A stretch of DNA of 64,000 bases from Methylomicrobium sp051061015 (GCA_051061015.1 JBPFEG010000083.1:124001-188000), one strand, 5' to 3'; shown: positions 45,535 through 55,266, counted from the stretch's first letter. Translations and numbers: made by a program. Notes: generated by a model not told the origin, from the sequence alone.

Positions 45535-46314
45535 ATGAACTCCCGTCAAATTTCGTTATCCCTTGGCCGGTCGGAAAGTTCCGTCTCGCGCAATCCCTCC
45601 CGTTTTTTCTATACGGCCGCTGCGACATTGCTACTGGTGCTGATGATTCTCGGCTTCCAGCACTTTTATCTGCACGGCAAGGCTTATCCGGGCCGCGAAC
45701 TCGCGCCGCCGATACGTACCTTGCTCATTCTGCACGGCATCGGCATGTCGGCATGGATGCTGCTGTTTCTGGTCCAGCCGCTGTTGATCGTCGCGGGCAA
45801 CCGTCGTATTCACCGGATGCTAGGGCGCATCGGCGCGGGGCTGGCGGCCTGTATTGTGATCCTCGGCTTTCGACTCGGGATTGAGGCGACGCTGATCAGT
45901 CCGCCCGAATTGAAAATCTGGGGGCTCTCGCCCAAGCAGTTCATGGCCGTTCCGATCGTCAGCATCCTGATCTTCGCCGGTTTTGTGTTCATCGGGGTAT
46001 GGAATCGGCGGCGGCCGGAAGTGCATCGGCCGATGATGCTGCTGGCCTCGCTGGCGGCCATGCCGGCGGCGGTCAGCCGTATTGATGCGATCAGCGACCT
46101 TTACCGTGGAACGCTCTGGGAGTCCCTGTTCGGTCCCTTTTTTTCCACGCTGGCGGTCGGAGCGCTATTGCTCGTGATCAAATGGGGGCTGATCCGTTCG
46201 TTCAGTAGGCCGTTTGCGCTGGGTTATGCCGGGCTCGCCGCCTCCAGTGCATGGATCATGCAATTGGCAACGACCTCTGCGTGGGACGGGTTTGCGAGCT
46301 ATTTGCTGCGGTAA
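45535..46314 (+). CDS. Multi-spanning membrane protein (DUF2306-like)
   Basis: 259 aa from the ATG at 45535 with an upstream AAGGA; the frame extends to 45457 across the REP region. About seven hydrophobic helices with conserved-looking HG (LLILHGIGMSAWMLLFLVQP), HRMLGRIGAGLA and EVHRPMMLLASLA motifs, the spacing seen in DUF2306-type proteins where His residues repeat in the membrane. Function unknown. Single gene. Confidence 0.7.
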   Translation: MNSRQISLSLGRSESSVSRNPSRFFYTAAATLLLVLMILGFQHFYLHGKAYPGRELAPPIRTLLILHGIGMSAWMLLFLVQPLLIVAGNRRIHRMLGRIGAGLAACIVILGFRLGIEATLISPPELKIWGLSPKQFMAVPIVSILIFAGFVFIGVWNRRRPEVHRPMMLLASLAAMPAAVSRIDAISDLYRGTLWESLFGPFFSTLAVGALLLVIKWGLIRSFSRPFALGYAGLAASSAWIMQLATTSAWDGFASYLLR

Positions 46315-46379
46315 TTTTTAGATTTTATCCGCTTTGTTTTTTCGGCGCGCCGGGTCGTCCCCCGGCCGCTCCGGCCGCT

Positions 46380-46970
46380 TCATGTTTCATCCTTCTCTAC
46401 CCAGATTTTTACGGCCGGGGCCCGGTAATCCGCAAAGCGGTCCAGCAGCTTTTCCGGCTCGCTTTCCATAATCAGCATCGCACGGTGGGAGTCCTTTACA
46501 AATTGTTCCGTCACGGCATGATCCAGAAATTCGATCAAAGGATTGTAATAACCTTCCACATTCAGTAAACCGCAGGGTTTTTGGTGAAAGCCGAGCTGGG
46601 CCCAGGTCCAGATCTCGAACAGTTCCTCCAGGGTGCCGAGACCGCCCGGCAGGGCAATGAATCCGTCGGACAGTTCCGCCATTCGCATTTTGCGTTCGTG
46701 CATCGAATGCGTGATATGCATTTCGGTCAGCTGATAATGCGCGACTTCCTTGCGCATTAGGGCTTCGGGAATCACGCCGACCGCTCTGCCGCCGAGCCGC
46801 AGTACATGATCCGCAACTGCACCCATTAGGCCGATGCTCGCGCCGCCGTAGACGAGACCGATACCGCGGTTAACCAGCGTTTCGGCAAGCGCGCGGGCCT
46901 TTTCGGTATAGGCTTCCCGGTTTCCGGGGCTTGAGCCGCAATAGACGCAGATATTTTTGAGCTGTTTCAT
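46380..46970 (-). CDS. LOG-family phosphoribohydrolase (TIGR00730 type)
   Basis: 196 aa. The family motif is PGGLGTLEELFE near residue 108, with NICVYCGSSPG at the start and GGASIGLMGAVAD in the nucleotide loop. Members remove the ribose-5-phosphate from nucleoside 5'-monophosphates (as in cytokinin activation) in plants and bacteria; the bacterial substrate is probably AMP or a modified nucleotide. Single gene. Confidence 0.92.
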   Translation of the reverse strand: MKQLKNICVYCGSSPGNREAYTEKARALAETLVNRGIGLVYGGASIGLMGAVADHVLRLGGRAVGVIPEALMRKEVAHYQLTEMHITHSMHERKMRMAELSDGFIALPGGLGTLEELFEIWTWAQLGFHQKPCGLLNVEGYYNPLIEFLDHAVTEQFVKDSHRAMLIMESEPEKLLDRFADYRAPAVKIWVEKDET

Positions 46971-47043
46971 GTGTCCGAAGCCATCCGGTCGGGAGAATGA
47001 TGTGTTGCGGCGCTGTTGCAGAGGTGTCCGGTCTTCATCAGTT

Positions 47044-47712
47044 TTAATTATCTTCCGAATCAGGGAACTGGTCTGCGAGCAATGCCAGTTGCCGGTCGTG
47101 CAGCCGGTGCAAAGCGATCAGCGCGGTCGAGGCGCCCGTCAATGCGTACACCATGTCCGATTGCGTATCCCAAACGTAGCCTTGCGTGCCGAGAAAGGCT
47201 TCGGCGGCATCATCGCTGAGCAAAGCCGTCCACCATTCAATCATTTCATAAAAAGCCGAGAGTGCCAGGCAGAAACAGATGATCATGAAGTTCATCCACG
47301 ACGGCTTCCGGAAGACCCGGTTGCGAATCAGGATTTCCCGCGCGACGATTGCCGGGTTGAGGCCCTGCATGAAATGGCCGAGTTTGTCGTAATTGTTGCG
47401 TTCGAAACCGAAAATCTCTTTAAACGTATCGAATAGCGGGACTTCCGCGTAAGTGTAATGGCCGCCGATCATCAGGATCACACTGTGCGCGATGATCAGC
47501 CAGTAAGCCAGCGGCGTCAACGGAAAGCGTCTGCGGGTTGCAATCACGATGACGATCCCGACGAAGGCGGGCAAGGTTTCGAGAATCCAGGTCGGATAGT
47601 CTTTCGGGTGAATGGCGGACCAGATGAATACGATCCAGAAGAGAGCAAGACCGGTGTAATAAAAAACGCGAGAATTGTGGCTCATGGGCAGGGAAGGTCC
47701 GTTTTTCGCCAT
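47044..47712 (-). CDS. DUF2238 (YjdF-like) membrane protein
   Basis: 222 aa (213 from the ATG at 47685). Six hydrophobic helices with YDKLGHFMQGLNPAIVAREI, SAFYEMIEWWTAL and YVWDTQSDMVYALTGAS, which match the DUF2238 family of inner-membrane proteins of unknown function, sometimes near mechanosensitive or redox genes. It ends 73 bp beyond the LOG gene start on the same strand. Confidence 0.85.
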   Translation of the reverse strand: MAKNGPSLPMSHNSRVFYYTGLALFWIVFIWSAIHPKDYPTWILETLPAFVGIVIVIATRRRFPLTPLAYWLIIAHSVILMIGGHYTYAEVPLFDTFKEIFGFERNNYDKLGHFMQGLNPAIVAREILIRNRVFRKPSWMNFMIICFCLALSAFYEMIEWWTALLSDDAAEAFLGTQGYVWDTQSDMVYALTGASTALIALHRLHDRQLALLADQFPDSEDN

Positions 47713-47942
47713 TATGGCAAAACTTCGGTATGTTTACATGCCTGAATTAACGCCGTACTGTAATTTGTGTCTAGGGATAAGAAAAAGACGAAACATAATG
47801 GCGCTTGCGCCGGCTCTTTTAGTGCATTTACTCGGCTTGCGCCGTTGTCGAGGCAGAAAAATGCCTTCGCTGCCTGTATAGCGCGCCGGCGATAAGGTCT
47901 CGCGAATAAATGTGCGTTAGATGGGGCTTTCGGCTAATCCGG

Positions 47943-48116
47943 TCAGGACAGAAAAAGATAGATGGCGCGCCGCGCTCTTTTGATCGCCTCGTCATCGTTT
48001 TCGGCGGTCACATTGATGATCGATCGTAATTGGTCACCTAAAAACACGCGCAAGTGATAACCGTAATCGTCATAGACTAATTCTGCGTCATTCCATGTCT
48101 CGATGATGCGTATCAT
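47943..48116 (-). CDS. Small hypothetical protein (57 aa)
   Basis: ATG at 48116 is preceded by AAGGAG, and the frame runs to TGA at 47943. The protein reads MIRIIETWNDAELVYDDYGY, with the rest being RVFLGDQLRSIINVTAENDD and EAIKRARRAIYLFLS: a predicted beta-beta-alpha layout with an acidic centre and a basic C-terminal helix. It is too short for usual ORF calling but has a good ribosome site and normal codon use. Unknown family; possibly a conserved small protein of methanotrophs. Nothing is recognised between 47713 and 47942. Confidence 0.65.
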   Translation of the reverse strand: MIRIIETWNDAELVYDDYGYHLRVFLGDQLRSIINVTAENDDEAIKRARRAIYLFLS

Positions 48117-48502
48117 AAACTCTCCTTATTCAAATTAAAACTGATTGATAAATAAATCATAAGCAAAAAGTGCGCCATTTACTCTTATTGCTTGATTGCC
48201 GCAAGCTGGCTGGATAATAACCGCTACGGGCAAGGCAAATTTATAAAATAGACGGTTCATATCACCATGATCATGGGTTTTTTCATTTCATGCTCAACCA
48301 TGATTCTATTATGGCCTTATCAAGATGAATCTCCGATGAATAGGCGACGGAGCTAAAAAAAAGACCACAGCAGGGGATGAGTAGTTCAGATTAACAACCC
48401 TTGTCAGTTGATTAGAATAGCAGAAGTTTGCTTGAACGTATATTGATAAATAATTTAAAAATTACCTATAACTTTATGATAAAGCAGTTTTTCTAGCGCA
48501 AA
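48117..48502. other. Intergenic region downstream of ilvC
   Basis: About 385 bp of AT-rich sequence with no gene seen. It should contain the minus-strand promoter of the 57-aa protein near 48130-48200. Confidence 0.35.
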
Positions 48503-48530
48503 AAAAAGCCCGTCAATGGACGGGCTTTTT
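48503..48530 (-). terminator. Rho-independent terminator of the ilv operon
   Basis: AAAAAGCCCGTC (48503-48514) and GACGGGCTTTTT (48519-48530) form a perfect stem with a 4-base loop; on the minus strand it is followed by further T residues. It lies 20 bp after ilvC and closes the ilvIHC operon. Confidence 0.93.
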
Positions 48531-48550
48531 GTCGGGTCGAATGAAGCGGA

Positions 48551-49567
48551 TCAGTTTTTGGCTTTATCGACGATTTTATTCGCCTTGATCCAGGGCATCA
48601 TCGCGCGTAGCTTCTCGCCGACGACTTCGATCGGATGCTCGGCATTCAGGCGGCGGCGGGCGGTCATTTCCGGATAGTTGGTGGCGCCTTCCAGAATGAA
48701 GCGTTTTGCGTATTCGCCGTTGCGGATGTTGTTCAACGCTTCTTTCATCGCGCGGCGGCTTTCGTCATTGATTACGCGCGGGCCGGTCACGTATTCGCCG
48801 TATTCGGCGTTGTTCGAGATCGAGTAGTTCATGTTCGCGATGCCGCCTTCGTACATCAGGTCGACGATCAGTTTCAGTTCATGCAGGCATTCGAAATAGG
48901 CCATTTCCGGTGCGTAACCGGCTTCAACCAGGGTTTCGAAACCGGCTTTGATCAGTTCGACCGCGCCGCCGCAAAGTACTGCCTGCTCGCCGAACAGGTC
49001 GGTTTCGGCTTCGTCACGGAAAGTCGTTTCGATGATCCCGGAACGGCCGCCGCCGATTGCGGAGGCGTAGGACAGGCACAGCGCTTTTGCGTTGCCGGTG
49101 GCGTCTTTGTGCACCGCGATCAGATCGGGTACGCCGCCGCCGCGCACGAATTCGGAGCGGACGGTGTGGCCCGGTGCTTTCGGTGCAATCATCACCACGT
49201 CGAGGTCAGCGCGCGGTACGACCTGGTTGAACAGGATCGAAAAGCCGTGCGCGAACGCCAAGGTGGCGCCTTGCTTGATGTTCGGCTCGATTTCAGCCTT
49301 GTACAACTGTGCTTGAAATTCGTCAGGCGTCAGGATCATTATCACGTCCGCGCCGGCGACTGCCTGCGGCACGTCCTTGACGGTCAGCCCGGAGCCTTGT
49401 GCTTTTGCGACAGAGGCCGAATTCGGCCGCAAACCCACTACGACATCGACGCCTGAGTCTTTTAAATTGTTCGCATGCGCATGGCCTTGTGAGCCGTAGC
49501 CGATGATCGCTACTTTCTTGGATTTGATGATCGAAAGATCCGCATCTTTATCGTAATAAACTTGCAT
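48551..49567 (-). CDS. ilvC: Ketol-acid reductoisomerase (class I)
   Basis: 338 aa, the short class I form. The NADP loop is VAIIGYGSQGHAHANNLKDS, and KAPGHTVRSEFVRGGGVPDL, ETTFRDEAETDLFGEQ and CLHELKLIVDLMYEGGI hold the Mg-binding Asp and Glu residues. It converts acetolactate to dihydroxyisovalerate in valine, leucine and isoleucine synthesis. Last gene of ilvI-ilvH-ilvC, 52 bp from ilvH. Confidence 0.98.
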   Translation of the reverse strand: MQVYYDKDADLSIIKSKKVAIIGYGSQGHAHANNLKDSGVDVVVGLRPNSASVAKAQGSGLTVKDVPQAVAGADVIMILTPDEFQAQLYKAEIEPNIKQGATLAFAHGFSILFNQVVPRADLDVVMIAPKAPGHTVRSEFVRGGGVPDLIAVHKDATGNAKALCLSYASAIGGGRSGIIETTFRDEAETDLFGEQAVLCGGAVELIKAGFETLVEAGYAPEMAYFECLHELKLIVDLMYEGGIANMNYSISNNAEYGEYVTGPRVINDESRRAMKEALNNIRNGEYAKRFILEGATNYPEMTARRRLNAEHPIEVVGEKLRAMMPWIKANKIVDKAKN

Positions 49568-49619
49568 GGTTGTACCTGTTATTGCTTTTTTGATTAAAAA
49601 ATGAAATTGTGCATCCGGT

Positions 49620-50114
49620 TTATAACTGCAGGCCGCTTTCGCCGCGCGAAATGCCGGTTGGGCCTGAGCGGACGACCTCGAGGATCGCTTCCGGTGCGAT
49701 CGCTGCGATGAAGGCGTCGAGCTTTTCGGAAGGACCGGTCATCTCGACCACATAAGTGCTCGGCGTTACGTCGATGATCTTGCCGCGGAAAATATCCGCG
49801 ATGCTTCTGATTTCCAGGCGGTTCTGTTCGGTGGTCCGGATCTTGATCAGCATCAGTTCGCGTTCGATGTGCGCGCCGACATCGGACAAATCGAGCAGCT
49901 TGACCACGTCGATCAGCTTATTCAACTGCTTGGTGATCTGTTCGATGATATCGTCGCTGCCGCGCGTGACGATGGTCATCCGGGAAAGGGTGGAGTCTTC
50001 GGTTGGCGCGACGGTCAACGATTCGATGTTGTAGCCGCGCGCCGAAAACAAGCCGGCAACGCGCGACAATGCGCCGGCTTCGTTTTCCATCAAAACGGAA
50101 ATAATGTGTCTCAT
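49620..50114 (-). CDS. ilvH: Acetolactate synthase small (regulatory) subunit
   Basis: 164 aa. The ACT domain reads HIISVLMENEAGALSRVAGL with FSARGYNIESLTVAPTEDST, followed by the conserved C-terminal half. It binds valine and activates and feedback-regulates the large subunit. Overlaps ilvI by 1 bp. Confidence 0.97.
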   Translation of the reverse strand: MRHIISVLMENEAGALSRVAGLFSARGYNIESLTVAPTEDSTLSRMTIVTRGSDDIIEQITKQLNKLIDVVKLLDLSDVGAHIERELMLIKIRTTEQNRLEIRSIADIFRGKIIDVTPSTYVVEMTGPSEKLDAFIAAIAPEAILEVVRSGPTGISRGESGLQL

Positions 50115-51850
50115 TAGGCCAGTTCTCTGTCTGTCGAGGCGGAAGCGGCAACCCGAAGCTTCATGTCGTTATGGGCTTTGCCGGCTTCGATCATTGGATA
50201 TACGTTTTCGGTTCGGTCGGTGATGATGTCCAGGAACACGGTGCGGTCTTTCATCGCAAACGCCTGTTCGAGCGCCGGCCGAACCTCTTCGGGTTTGTCG
50301 ATGCGCATGCCGACATGACCGTAGGCTTCCGCGAGTTTGACGAAATCGGGAATCGTATCCATGTACGAATGCGAATAGCGGCTTTCGTACGTAAATTCCT
50401 GCCATTGCCGCACCATGCCCATGTAGCGGTTGTTCAGATTGATAATCTTGATCGGCGTATCGTATTGCAGGGCGGTCGACAATTCCTGAATGCACATCTG
50501 GATGCTGGCTTCGCCGGTGACGCAGGCGACCTCGGCGTCCGGAAAACCGAGCTTGACGCCGATCGCAGCCGGCATGCCGAAGCCCATCGTGCCAAGGCCG
50601 CCGGAGTTGATCCAGTGACGCGGCTTGTCGAATCGATAGTATTGCGCGGCCCACATCTGGTGCTGCCCCACATCGGAGGTCACATAGGCCTCACCGCGAG
50701 TCACCTCCCAGAGCTGCTCGATCACATATTGCGGCTTGATTAGCGGGCTGTTGCGGTCGTATTCCAGGCACTTGACTGCCTGCCACTGGCCGATTTGCTT
50801 CCACCAGGCCTCCAGTTCTTTTTTGTGCGGTTTCTTTTTGTGTTCCTTGATCAATTCGATCATATGTTCCAGCACCGGCTTCACTTCGCCGACGATCGGA
50901 ATGTCGACCTTGACCGTTTTCGAAATCGAGGCGGGATCGACATCGATATGGATGATCTTCGCATGCGGGCAAAACCTGTCCAGCTTACCGGTAACGCGAT
51001 CGTCGAAGCGCGCGCCGATCGCGATAATTAGGTCGCTTTCGTGCATCGCCATGTTTGCTTCATAGGTGCCGTGCATGCCGAGCATGCCGATGAATTGCTT
51101 GTCAGTGGCCGGATAGGCACCGAGTCCCATCAGCGTATTGGTGATCGGATAGCCGAGCAGTTGGGTAAATTCGGTCAGTTCCTGGCTTGCTTCGCCGAGC
51201 ACGACGCCGCCGCCGGAATAAATGACCGGCCGTTCTGCCGTCAGCAGCAAATCGACTGCTTTCTTGATTTGGCCTTTATGGCCGATTACCGTGGGATTGT
51301 AGGAGCGTATCGATACCTTTTTGGGGTAATGATAGGGCACCTTGATCCTGGGGTCTGTTATGTCTTTCGGAATGTCCACGACGACCGGGCCCGGGCGGCC
51401 AGTCGTTGCGATATAGAATGCCTTCTTGACCGTTTCGGCGATCTTGTTCACGTCTTTGACCAGGAAATTATGCTTCACGCACGGGCGACTGATGCCGACC
51501 ATATCGACTTCCTGGAACGCATCGCTGCCGATCACCGGCATCGAGACTTGCCCCGAGATGACGACCAGCGGGATGGAATCCATATAGGCGGTCGCAATTC
51601 CGGTGATCGCATTGGTGGCGCCGGGTCCGGAGGTGACCAGCACGACGCCGGGTTTGCCGGTGGCGCGCGCATAGCCATCGGCCGAATGAGTCGCGCCTTG
51701 CTCATGCCGCACCAGAATATGCTTGATGTCCTGCTGCTGGAACAGTGCGTCGTACAAATGCAACACCGCGCCGCCAGGATAGCCGAAAATATATTCAACG
51801 CCTTCGTCTTTAAGACTCTGCACCAAAATTTGTGCGCCGTTTAGCTCCAC
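50114..51850 (-). CDS. ilvI: Acetolactate synthase large subunit
   Basis: 578 aa from a GTG start with GAGG upstream. Three-domain ThDP enzyme: GYPGGAVLHLYDAL with the catalytic Glu region, HEQGATHSADGYARATGKPG, and LGTMGFGMPAAIGVKLGFPD. The metal-binding motif that is GDGS in E. coli reads GEASIQMCIQELSTALQY here, followed by LNNRYMGM. It makes acetolactate and acetohydroxybutyrate from pyruvate, with FAD and ThDP. Confidence 0.97.
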   Translation of the reverse strand: MELNGAQILVQSLKDEGVEYIFGYPGGAVLHLYDALFQQQDIKHILVRHEQGATHSADGYARATGKPGVVLVTSGPGATNAITGIATAYMDSIPLVVISGQVSMPVIGSDAFQEVDMVGISRPCVKHNFLVKDVNKIAETVKKAFYIATTGRPGPVVVDIPKDITDPRIKVPYHYPKKVSIRSYNPTVIGHKGQIKKAVDLLLTAERPVIYSGGGVVLGEASQELTEFTQLLGYPITNTLMGLGAYPATDKQFIGMLGMHGTYEANMAMHESDLIIAIGARFDDRVTGKLDRFCPHAKIIHIDVDPASISKTVKVDIPIVGEVKPVLEHMIELIKEHKKKPHKKELEAWWKQIGQWQAVKCLEYDRNSPLIKPQYVIEQLWEVTRGEAYVTSDVGQHQMWAAQYYRFDKPRHWINSGGLGTMGFGMPAAIGVKLGFPDAEVACVTGEASIQMCIQELSTALQYDTPIKIINLNNRYMGMVRQWQEFTYESRYSHSYMDTIPDFVKLAEAYGHVGMRIDKPEEVRPALEQAFAMKDRTVFLDIITDRTENVYPMIEAGKAHNDMKLRVAASASTDRELA

Positions 51851-51879
51851 CCCAATACCTCGTTAACCTGAAATCTCTC

Positions 51880-51959
51880 AAGCCGGTAATCCGGCTTTGT
51901 GTTGTGCCGTATGGTCAATATTGCTTCGGTAAAAACACATCGAAGAACCGTTAATTATA
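51880..51959 (-). promoter_or_regulatory. ilvI promoter and leader hairpin
   Basis: On the minus strand a perfect TATAAT (51954-51959) lies about 105 bp before the GTG start, with no strong -35. The leader contains a 7-bp hairpin (AAGCCGG / CCGGCTT, 51880-51897), with no T-run and no short ORF rich in branched-chain codons, so classical attenuation is not supported. The rest of the 51960-52269 gap holds one more stem (GCTCC / GGAGC, 52145-52159) and no gene. Confidence 0.45.
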
Positions 51960-52269
51960 AGTCATTCTTCCGGCAATAGCTCTAGTATTCTACTCGGTTC
52001 TGAATAAAATTGTAATGATCAATCTCAGTTCGCGTTTCAATTTACAGTTTGCGGCACGCGAGTTGCATAACTATCTGAGCAAACGGCTGTTATCCTGCAA
52101 AAGCCGTATTTTGGCAAAGTCAGCATTTCAAACGGGAGCTGTACGCTCCAAAATGGAGCTTTTGCCTCATATTTGGCGATGATCGGCGAAAATCTGAAAA
52201 CTTAGCTGAAACTTTTATTTAAAACGCCTAGAATGGCCCTCATCTTTTTAACTTCCTGTACTTTGAACG

Positions 52270-54771
52270 ATGCCTATAAGACAATTCAAAAAGAGTCAAC
52301 CGAAAGCCGAAATTGCAAAACTGCCTAGTTTGGGGTTGGACACGAATGGACTGAAGGACGATTTCAGGCGTTATTACGGCCTCCGGTTGGGCCGGGATGA
52401 AAATTGTTCTTCGCTGCATTATGCCTATGAGGCATTTTCGCTGGCGGTCAGCGACCGCTTGGTCGAGCGTTGGAAAAAAACCTATAACGCCTACAAACAG
52501 GCCGACAGCAAAACGGCATATTATCTATCGATGGAATTTCTGATGGGACGTACGCTAAGCAATGCGATGCTGAATCTGGGTATCAACACTGCGGCCGGAA
52601 GCGCACTCTACGATCTGGGGCTGGAAATGGAGGAGCTGGTCGAGAACGAACCTGATGCAGGGCTCGGCAACGGCGGTCTGGGTCGTCTGGCCGCCTGTTT
52701 CATCGACAGTTGCGCGACTTTGCAATTGCCGGTTACCGGCTACGGTCTGCGTTACGAATACGGTATGTTCACTCAGTTGATCGTGAACGGCGAACAGATT
52801 GAGAAGCCTGATCACTGGCTGCGTAGCGGCAATGTCTGGGAGATCGAGCGCCTCGAATACAAACAGCGGATCAAGTTCGGCGGACGTACCGAGGTGCAAG
52901 TCGACGAATACGGCAGGAAACGCGTATTATGGGTCGATACGCATGACGTGCTGGCGGTCCCGTTCGACACGCCGATTCCGGGTTTTCAGAACGGCACAGT
53001 GAATACGTTACGTCTGTGGAAAGCGACTGCAACCGAGGAATTCAATCTGGACGAGTTCAATGCGGGGGATTATGCGGAAGCGGTTGCTGCGAAAAATACT
53101 GCCGAAAACATCACGATGGTATTGTACCCGAATGACGCGAACGAAAACGGCAAGGCCCTGCGCCTGAAGCAGCAGTATTTGCTGGCCTCGGCCAGTCTGC
53201 AGGATGTGCTCGAAAAATGGGTCGGCCGGCACGGCAACGATTTCAGCCAGTTTGCGGCAAAGAATTGTTTCCAATTGAACGATACGCACCCGAGCATCGC
53301 GGTCGCCGAACTGATGCGGTTGTTGATCGACGAACACGGCCTCGAATGGTATGAAGCCTGGCTGATCACGCGCGAGACCATGGCCTACACCAACCATACG
53401 CTGTTGCCGGAAGCGCTGGAAAGGTGGTCGGTATCGTTGTTCAGAAGTTTATTGCCGCGCCTGCTCGAAATCATCTTCCAAATCAACGCGGATTTTCTGA
53501 CCGAAGTGTCGGCGCGCTGGCCCGGCGACATCGACCGTCTGGCGCGCATGTCGTTGATCGAGGAAGGTCATGAGCAGCACGTGCGGATGGCCTACCTCGC
53601 GATCGTCGGCAGTTTTTCAGTCAATGGCGTCGCGGAATTGCATTCCAAACTGTTGCAGCAAGGTTTGTTCCGGGATTTCTATGAACTCTGGCCGGAAAAA
53701 TTCAACAATAAGACAAACGGCGTCACTCCACGCCGCTGGCTCGCTTCCTGCAATCCCGATCTGGCGGCTTTGATCAGCGAAACGATCGGCGACGGCTGGC
53801 TGAACGATCTGACCCAGCTCAAAAAACTCGAAAAGTTCGCTAACGATAAAGCTTTCCAGGAGCGTTGGCAGACTGTGCGTCTGAACGCGAAGAAACGTCT
53901 GGTCGATTACAAAAAAAATGAACATGACATCGATGTGAATCTGGATGCGTTGTTCGACGTGCAGGTCAAACGGATTCACGAATACAAGCGGCAGTTGCTG
54001 AACGTATTGCATGTGATTCATCTGTATAACCGAATCAAGCGCGGCGATACCGCAAACTGGACCAACCGTTGCGTGCTGATCGGCGGCAAGGCGGCTCCGG
54101 GTTATTTCATGGCCAAGCGGATCATCAAGCTGATCAACAACGTTGCTGATGTCATCAACAACGATCCGCTGGTCGGCGACAAGCTCAAATTGATCTTTTT
54201 GCCGAATTATCGGGTGTCGGCAATGGAAAAAATCTGCCCGGGCGCCGATTTGTCCGAACAGATTTCGACTGCCGGCAAGGAGGCTTCCGGAACCGGCAAC
54301 ATGAAATTCATGATGAACGGTTCACTAACGATCGGCACGTTGGATGGCGCGAATATCGAAATCCGCGAAGAAGTCGGCGATGAGAATTTCTTCCTGTTTG
54401 GTTTGACTGAGCAGGAAGTCGAAGAGCGTCGGCGCGATTATGATCCTGTCAGTATCATTGAAAATGATGAAGACCTGAAAAGGGTGATGAATTTGCTAGA
54501 ACTGGGCTACTTCAATTCCTTCGAGCCGGAAATTTTCGATCCGATCATTGCCTCGCTGAAAAGCCCCTATGATCCGTGGATGACGATTGCCGATTTCCGC
54601 AGTTTCATTGATGCCCAGCGCCGCGTGGAGGAAGCCTATCGGGACCAGGAGCGCTGGACGCGGATGAGCATTCTGAACTGCGCCGCCAGCGGAAAGTTTT
54701 CGACTGATAGAACGATTTCCGATTATAACGATGAGATATGGAAACTGACGCCGATTCCGGCATTGGATTGA
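52270..54771 (+). CDS. glgP: Glycogen/starch/alpha-glucan phosphorylase
   Basis: 833 aa. The PLP-binding lysine motif is EASGTGNMKFMMNGSLTIGT, with GLGNGGLGRLAACFIDS near the start and LLNVLHVIHLYNRI, RVSAMEKICPGADLSEQ conserved. It removes glucose-1-phosphate from glycogen with phosphate in the cytoplasm. It is followed by trmL after 9 bp and, divergently, by PPi-PFK, so storage-carbon breakdown and glycolysis genes are close. Confidence 0.96.
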   Translation: MPIRQFKKSQPKAEIAKLPSLGLDTNGLKDDFRRYYGLRLGRDENCSSLHYAYEAFSLAVSDRLVERWKKTYNAYKQADSKTAYYLSMEFLMGRTLSNAMLNLGINTAAGSALYDLGLEMEELVENEPDAGLGNGGLGRLAACFIDSCATLQLPVTGYGLRYEYGMFTQLIVNGEQIEKPDHWLRSGNVWEIERLEYKQRIKFGGRTEVQVDEYGRKRVLWVDTHDVLAVPFDTPIPGFQNGTVNTLRLWKATATEEFNLDEFNAGDYAEAVAAKNTAENITMVLYPNDANENGKALRLKQQYLLASASLQDVLEKWVGRHGNDFSQFAAKNCFQLNDTHPSIAVAELMRLLIDEHGLEWYEAWLITRETMAYTNHTLLPEALERWSVSLFRSLLPRLLEIIFQINADFLTEVSARWPGDIDRLARMSLIEEGHEQHVRMAYLAIVGSFSVNGVAELHSKLLQQGLFRDFYELWPEKFNNKTNGVTPRRWLASCNPDLAALISETIGDGWLNDLTQLKKLEKFANDKAFQERWQTVRLNAKKRLVDYKKNEHDIDVNLDALFDVQVKRIHEYKRQLLNVLHVIHLYNRIKRGDTANWTNRCVLIGGKAAPGYFMAKRIIKLINNVADVINNDPLVGDKLKLIFLPNYRVSAMEKICPGADLSEQISTAGKEASGTGNMKFMMNGSLTIGTLDGANIEIREEVGDENFFLFGLTEQEVEERRRDYDPVSIIENDEDLKRVMNLLELGYFNSFEPEIFDPIIASLKSPYDPWMTIADFRSFIDAQRRVEEAYRDQERWTRMSILNCAASGKFSTDRTISDYNDEIWKLTPIPALD

Positions 54772-54780
54772 TGGCGTTAG

Positions 54781-55251
54781 ATGTTTCATATCGTACTGTA
54801 TGAGCCGGAAATTCCCGCGAATACCGGCAATATCATCCGGCTTTGCGCGAATACCGGCGCAAAGCTGCATTTGATCGAGCCTTTGGGTTTTGAACTTGAA
54901 GATAAGAAACTGCGCAGGGCAGGGCTGGATTATCATGAATGGGCCGAGGTGCAGGTGTATGAATCACTGGCCGATTTCATGGAGCGGGTGCGGCCCGTGC
55001 GCGTCTTTGCGTTGAGCACGAAAGGCAAAACCCTATTCAGCGACGCAGTATTTCAAGCCGGCGATGCGTTGCTGTTTGGTCCCGAGACACGGGGATTGCG
55101 GGCAGAGCTGCTGGCCGAGTTAGGATCGGAGCGCTGCCTGTATCTGCCGATGCGGGCGGAGAGCAGGAGCCTGAATTTGTCGAATACGGTGGCGGCGGTG
55201 GTGTATGAAGCCTGGCGGCAACAGGGATATGCAGGCGCTGCGCTGAAATAG
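54781..55251 (+). CDS. trmL: tRNA (cytidine/uridine-2'-O)-methyltransferase TrmL
   Basis: 156 aa. SPOUT-family markers: PEIPANTGNIIRLCANTGAK, FGPETRGLRAELL and the knot-forming LPMRAESRSLNLSNTVAAVV. It methylates the wobble base ribose of leucine tRNAs using SAM. Translation probably coupled to glgP, 9 bp upstream. Confidence 0.95.
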   Translation: MFHIVLYEPEIPANTGNIIRLCANTGAKLHLIEPLGFELEDKKLRRAGLDYHEWAEVQVYESLADFMERVRPVRVFALSTKGKTLFSDAVFQAGDALLFGPETRGLRAELLAELGSERCLYLPMRAESRSLNLSNTVAAVVYEAWRQQGYAGAALK

Positions 55252-55266
55252 AGGGAGTGCAGGATA

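Noticed and set aside
48635..49456. 273-codon plus-strand ORF
   Set aside because: Antisense shadow of ilvC; the translation has no family features.
51041..51844. 267-codon plus-strand ORF
   Set aside because: Antisense shadow of ilvI.
51851..52020. ilv attenuator with leader peptide
   Set aside because: No short ORF rich in Ile, Leu or Val codons and no terminator hairpin with a T-run before ilvI.
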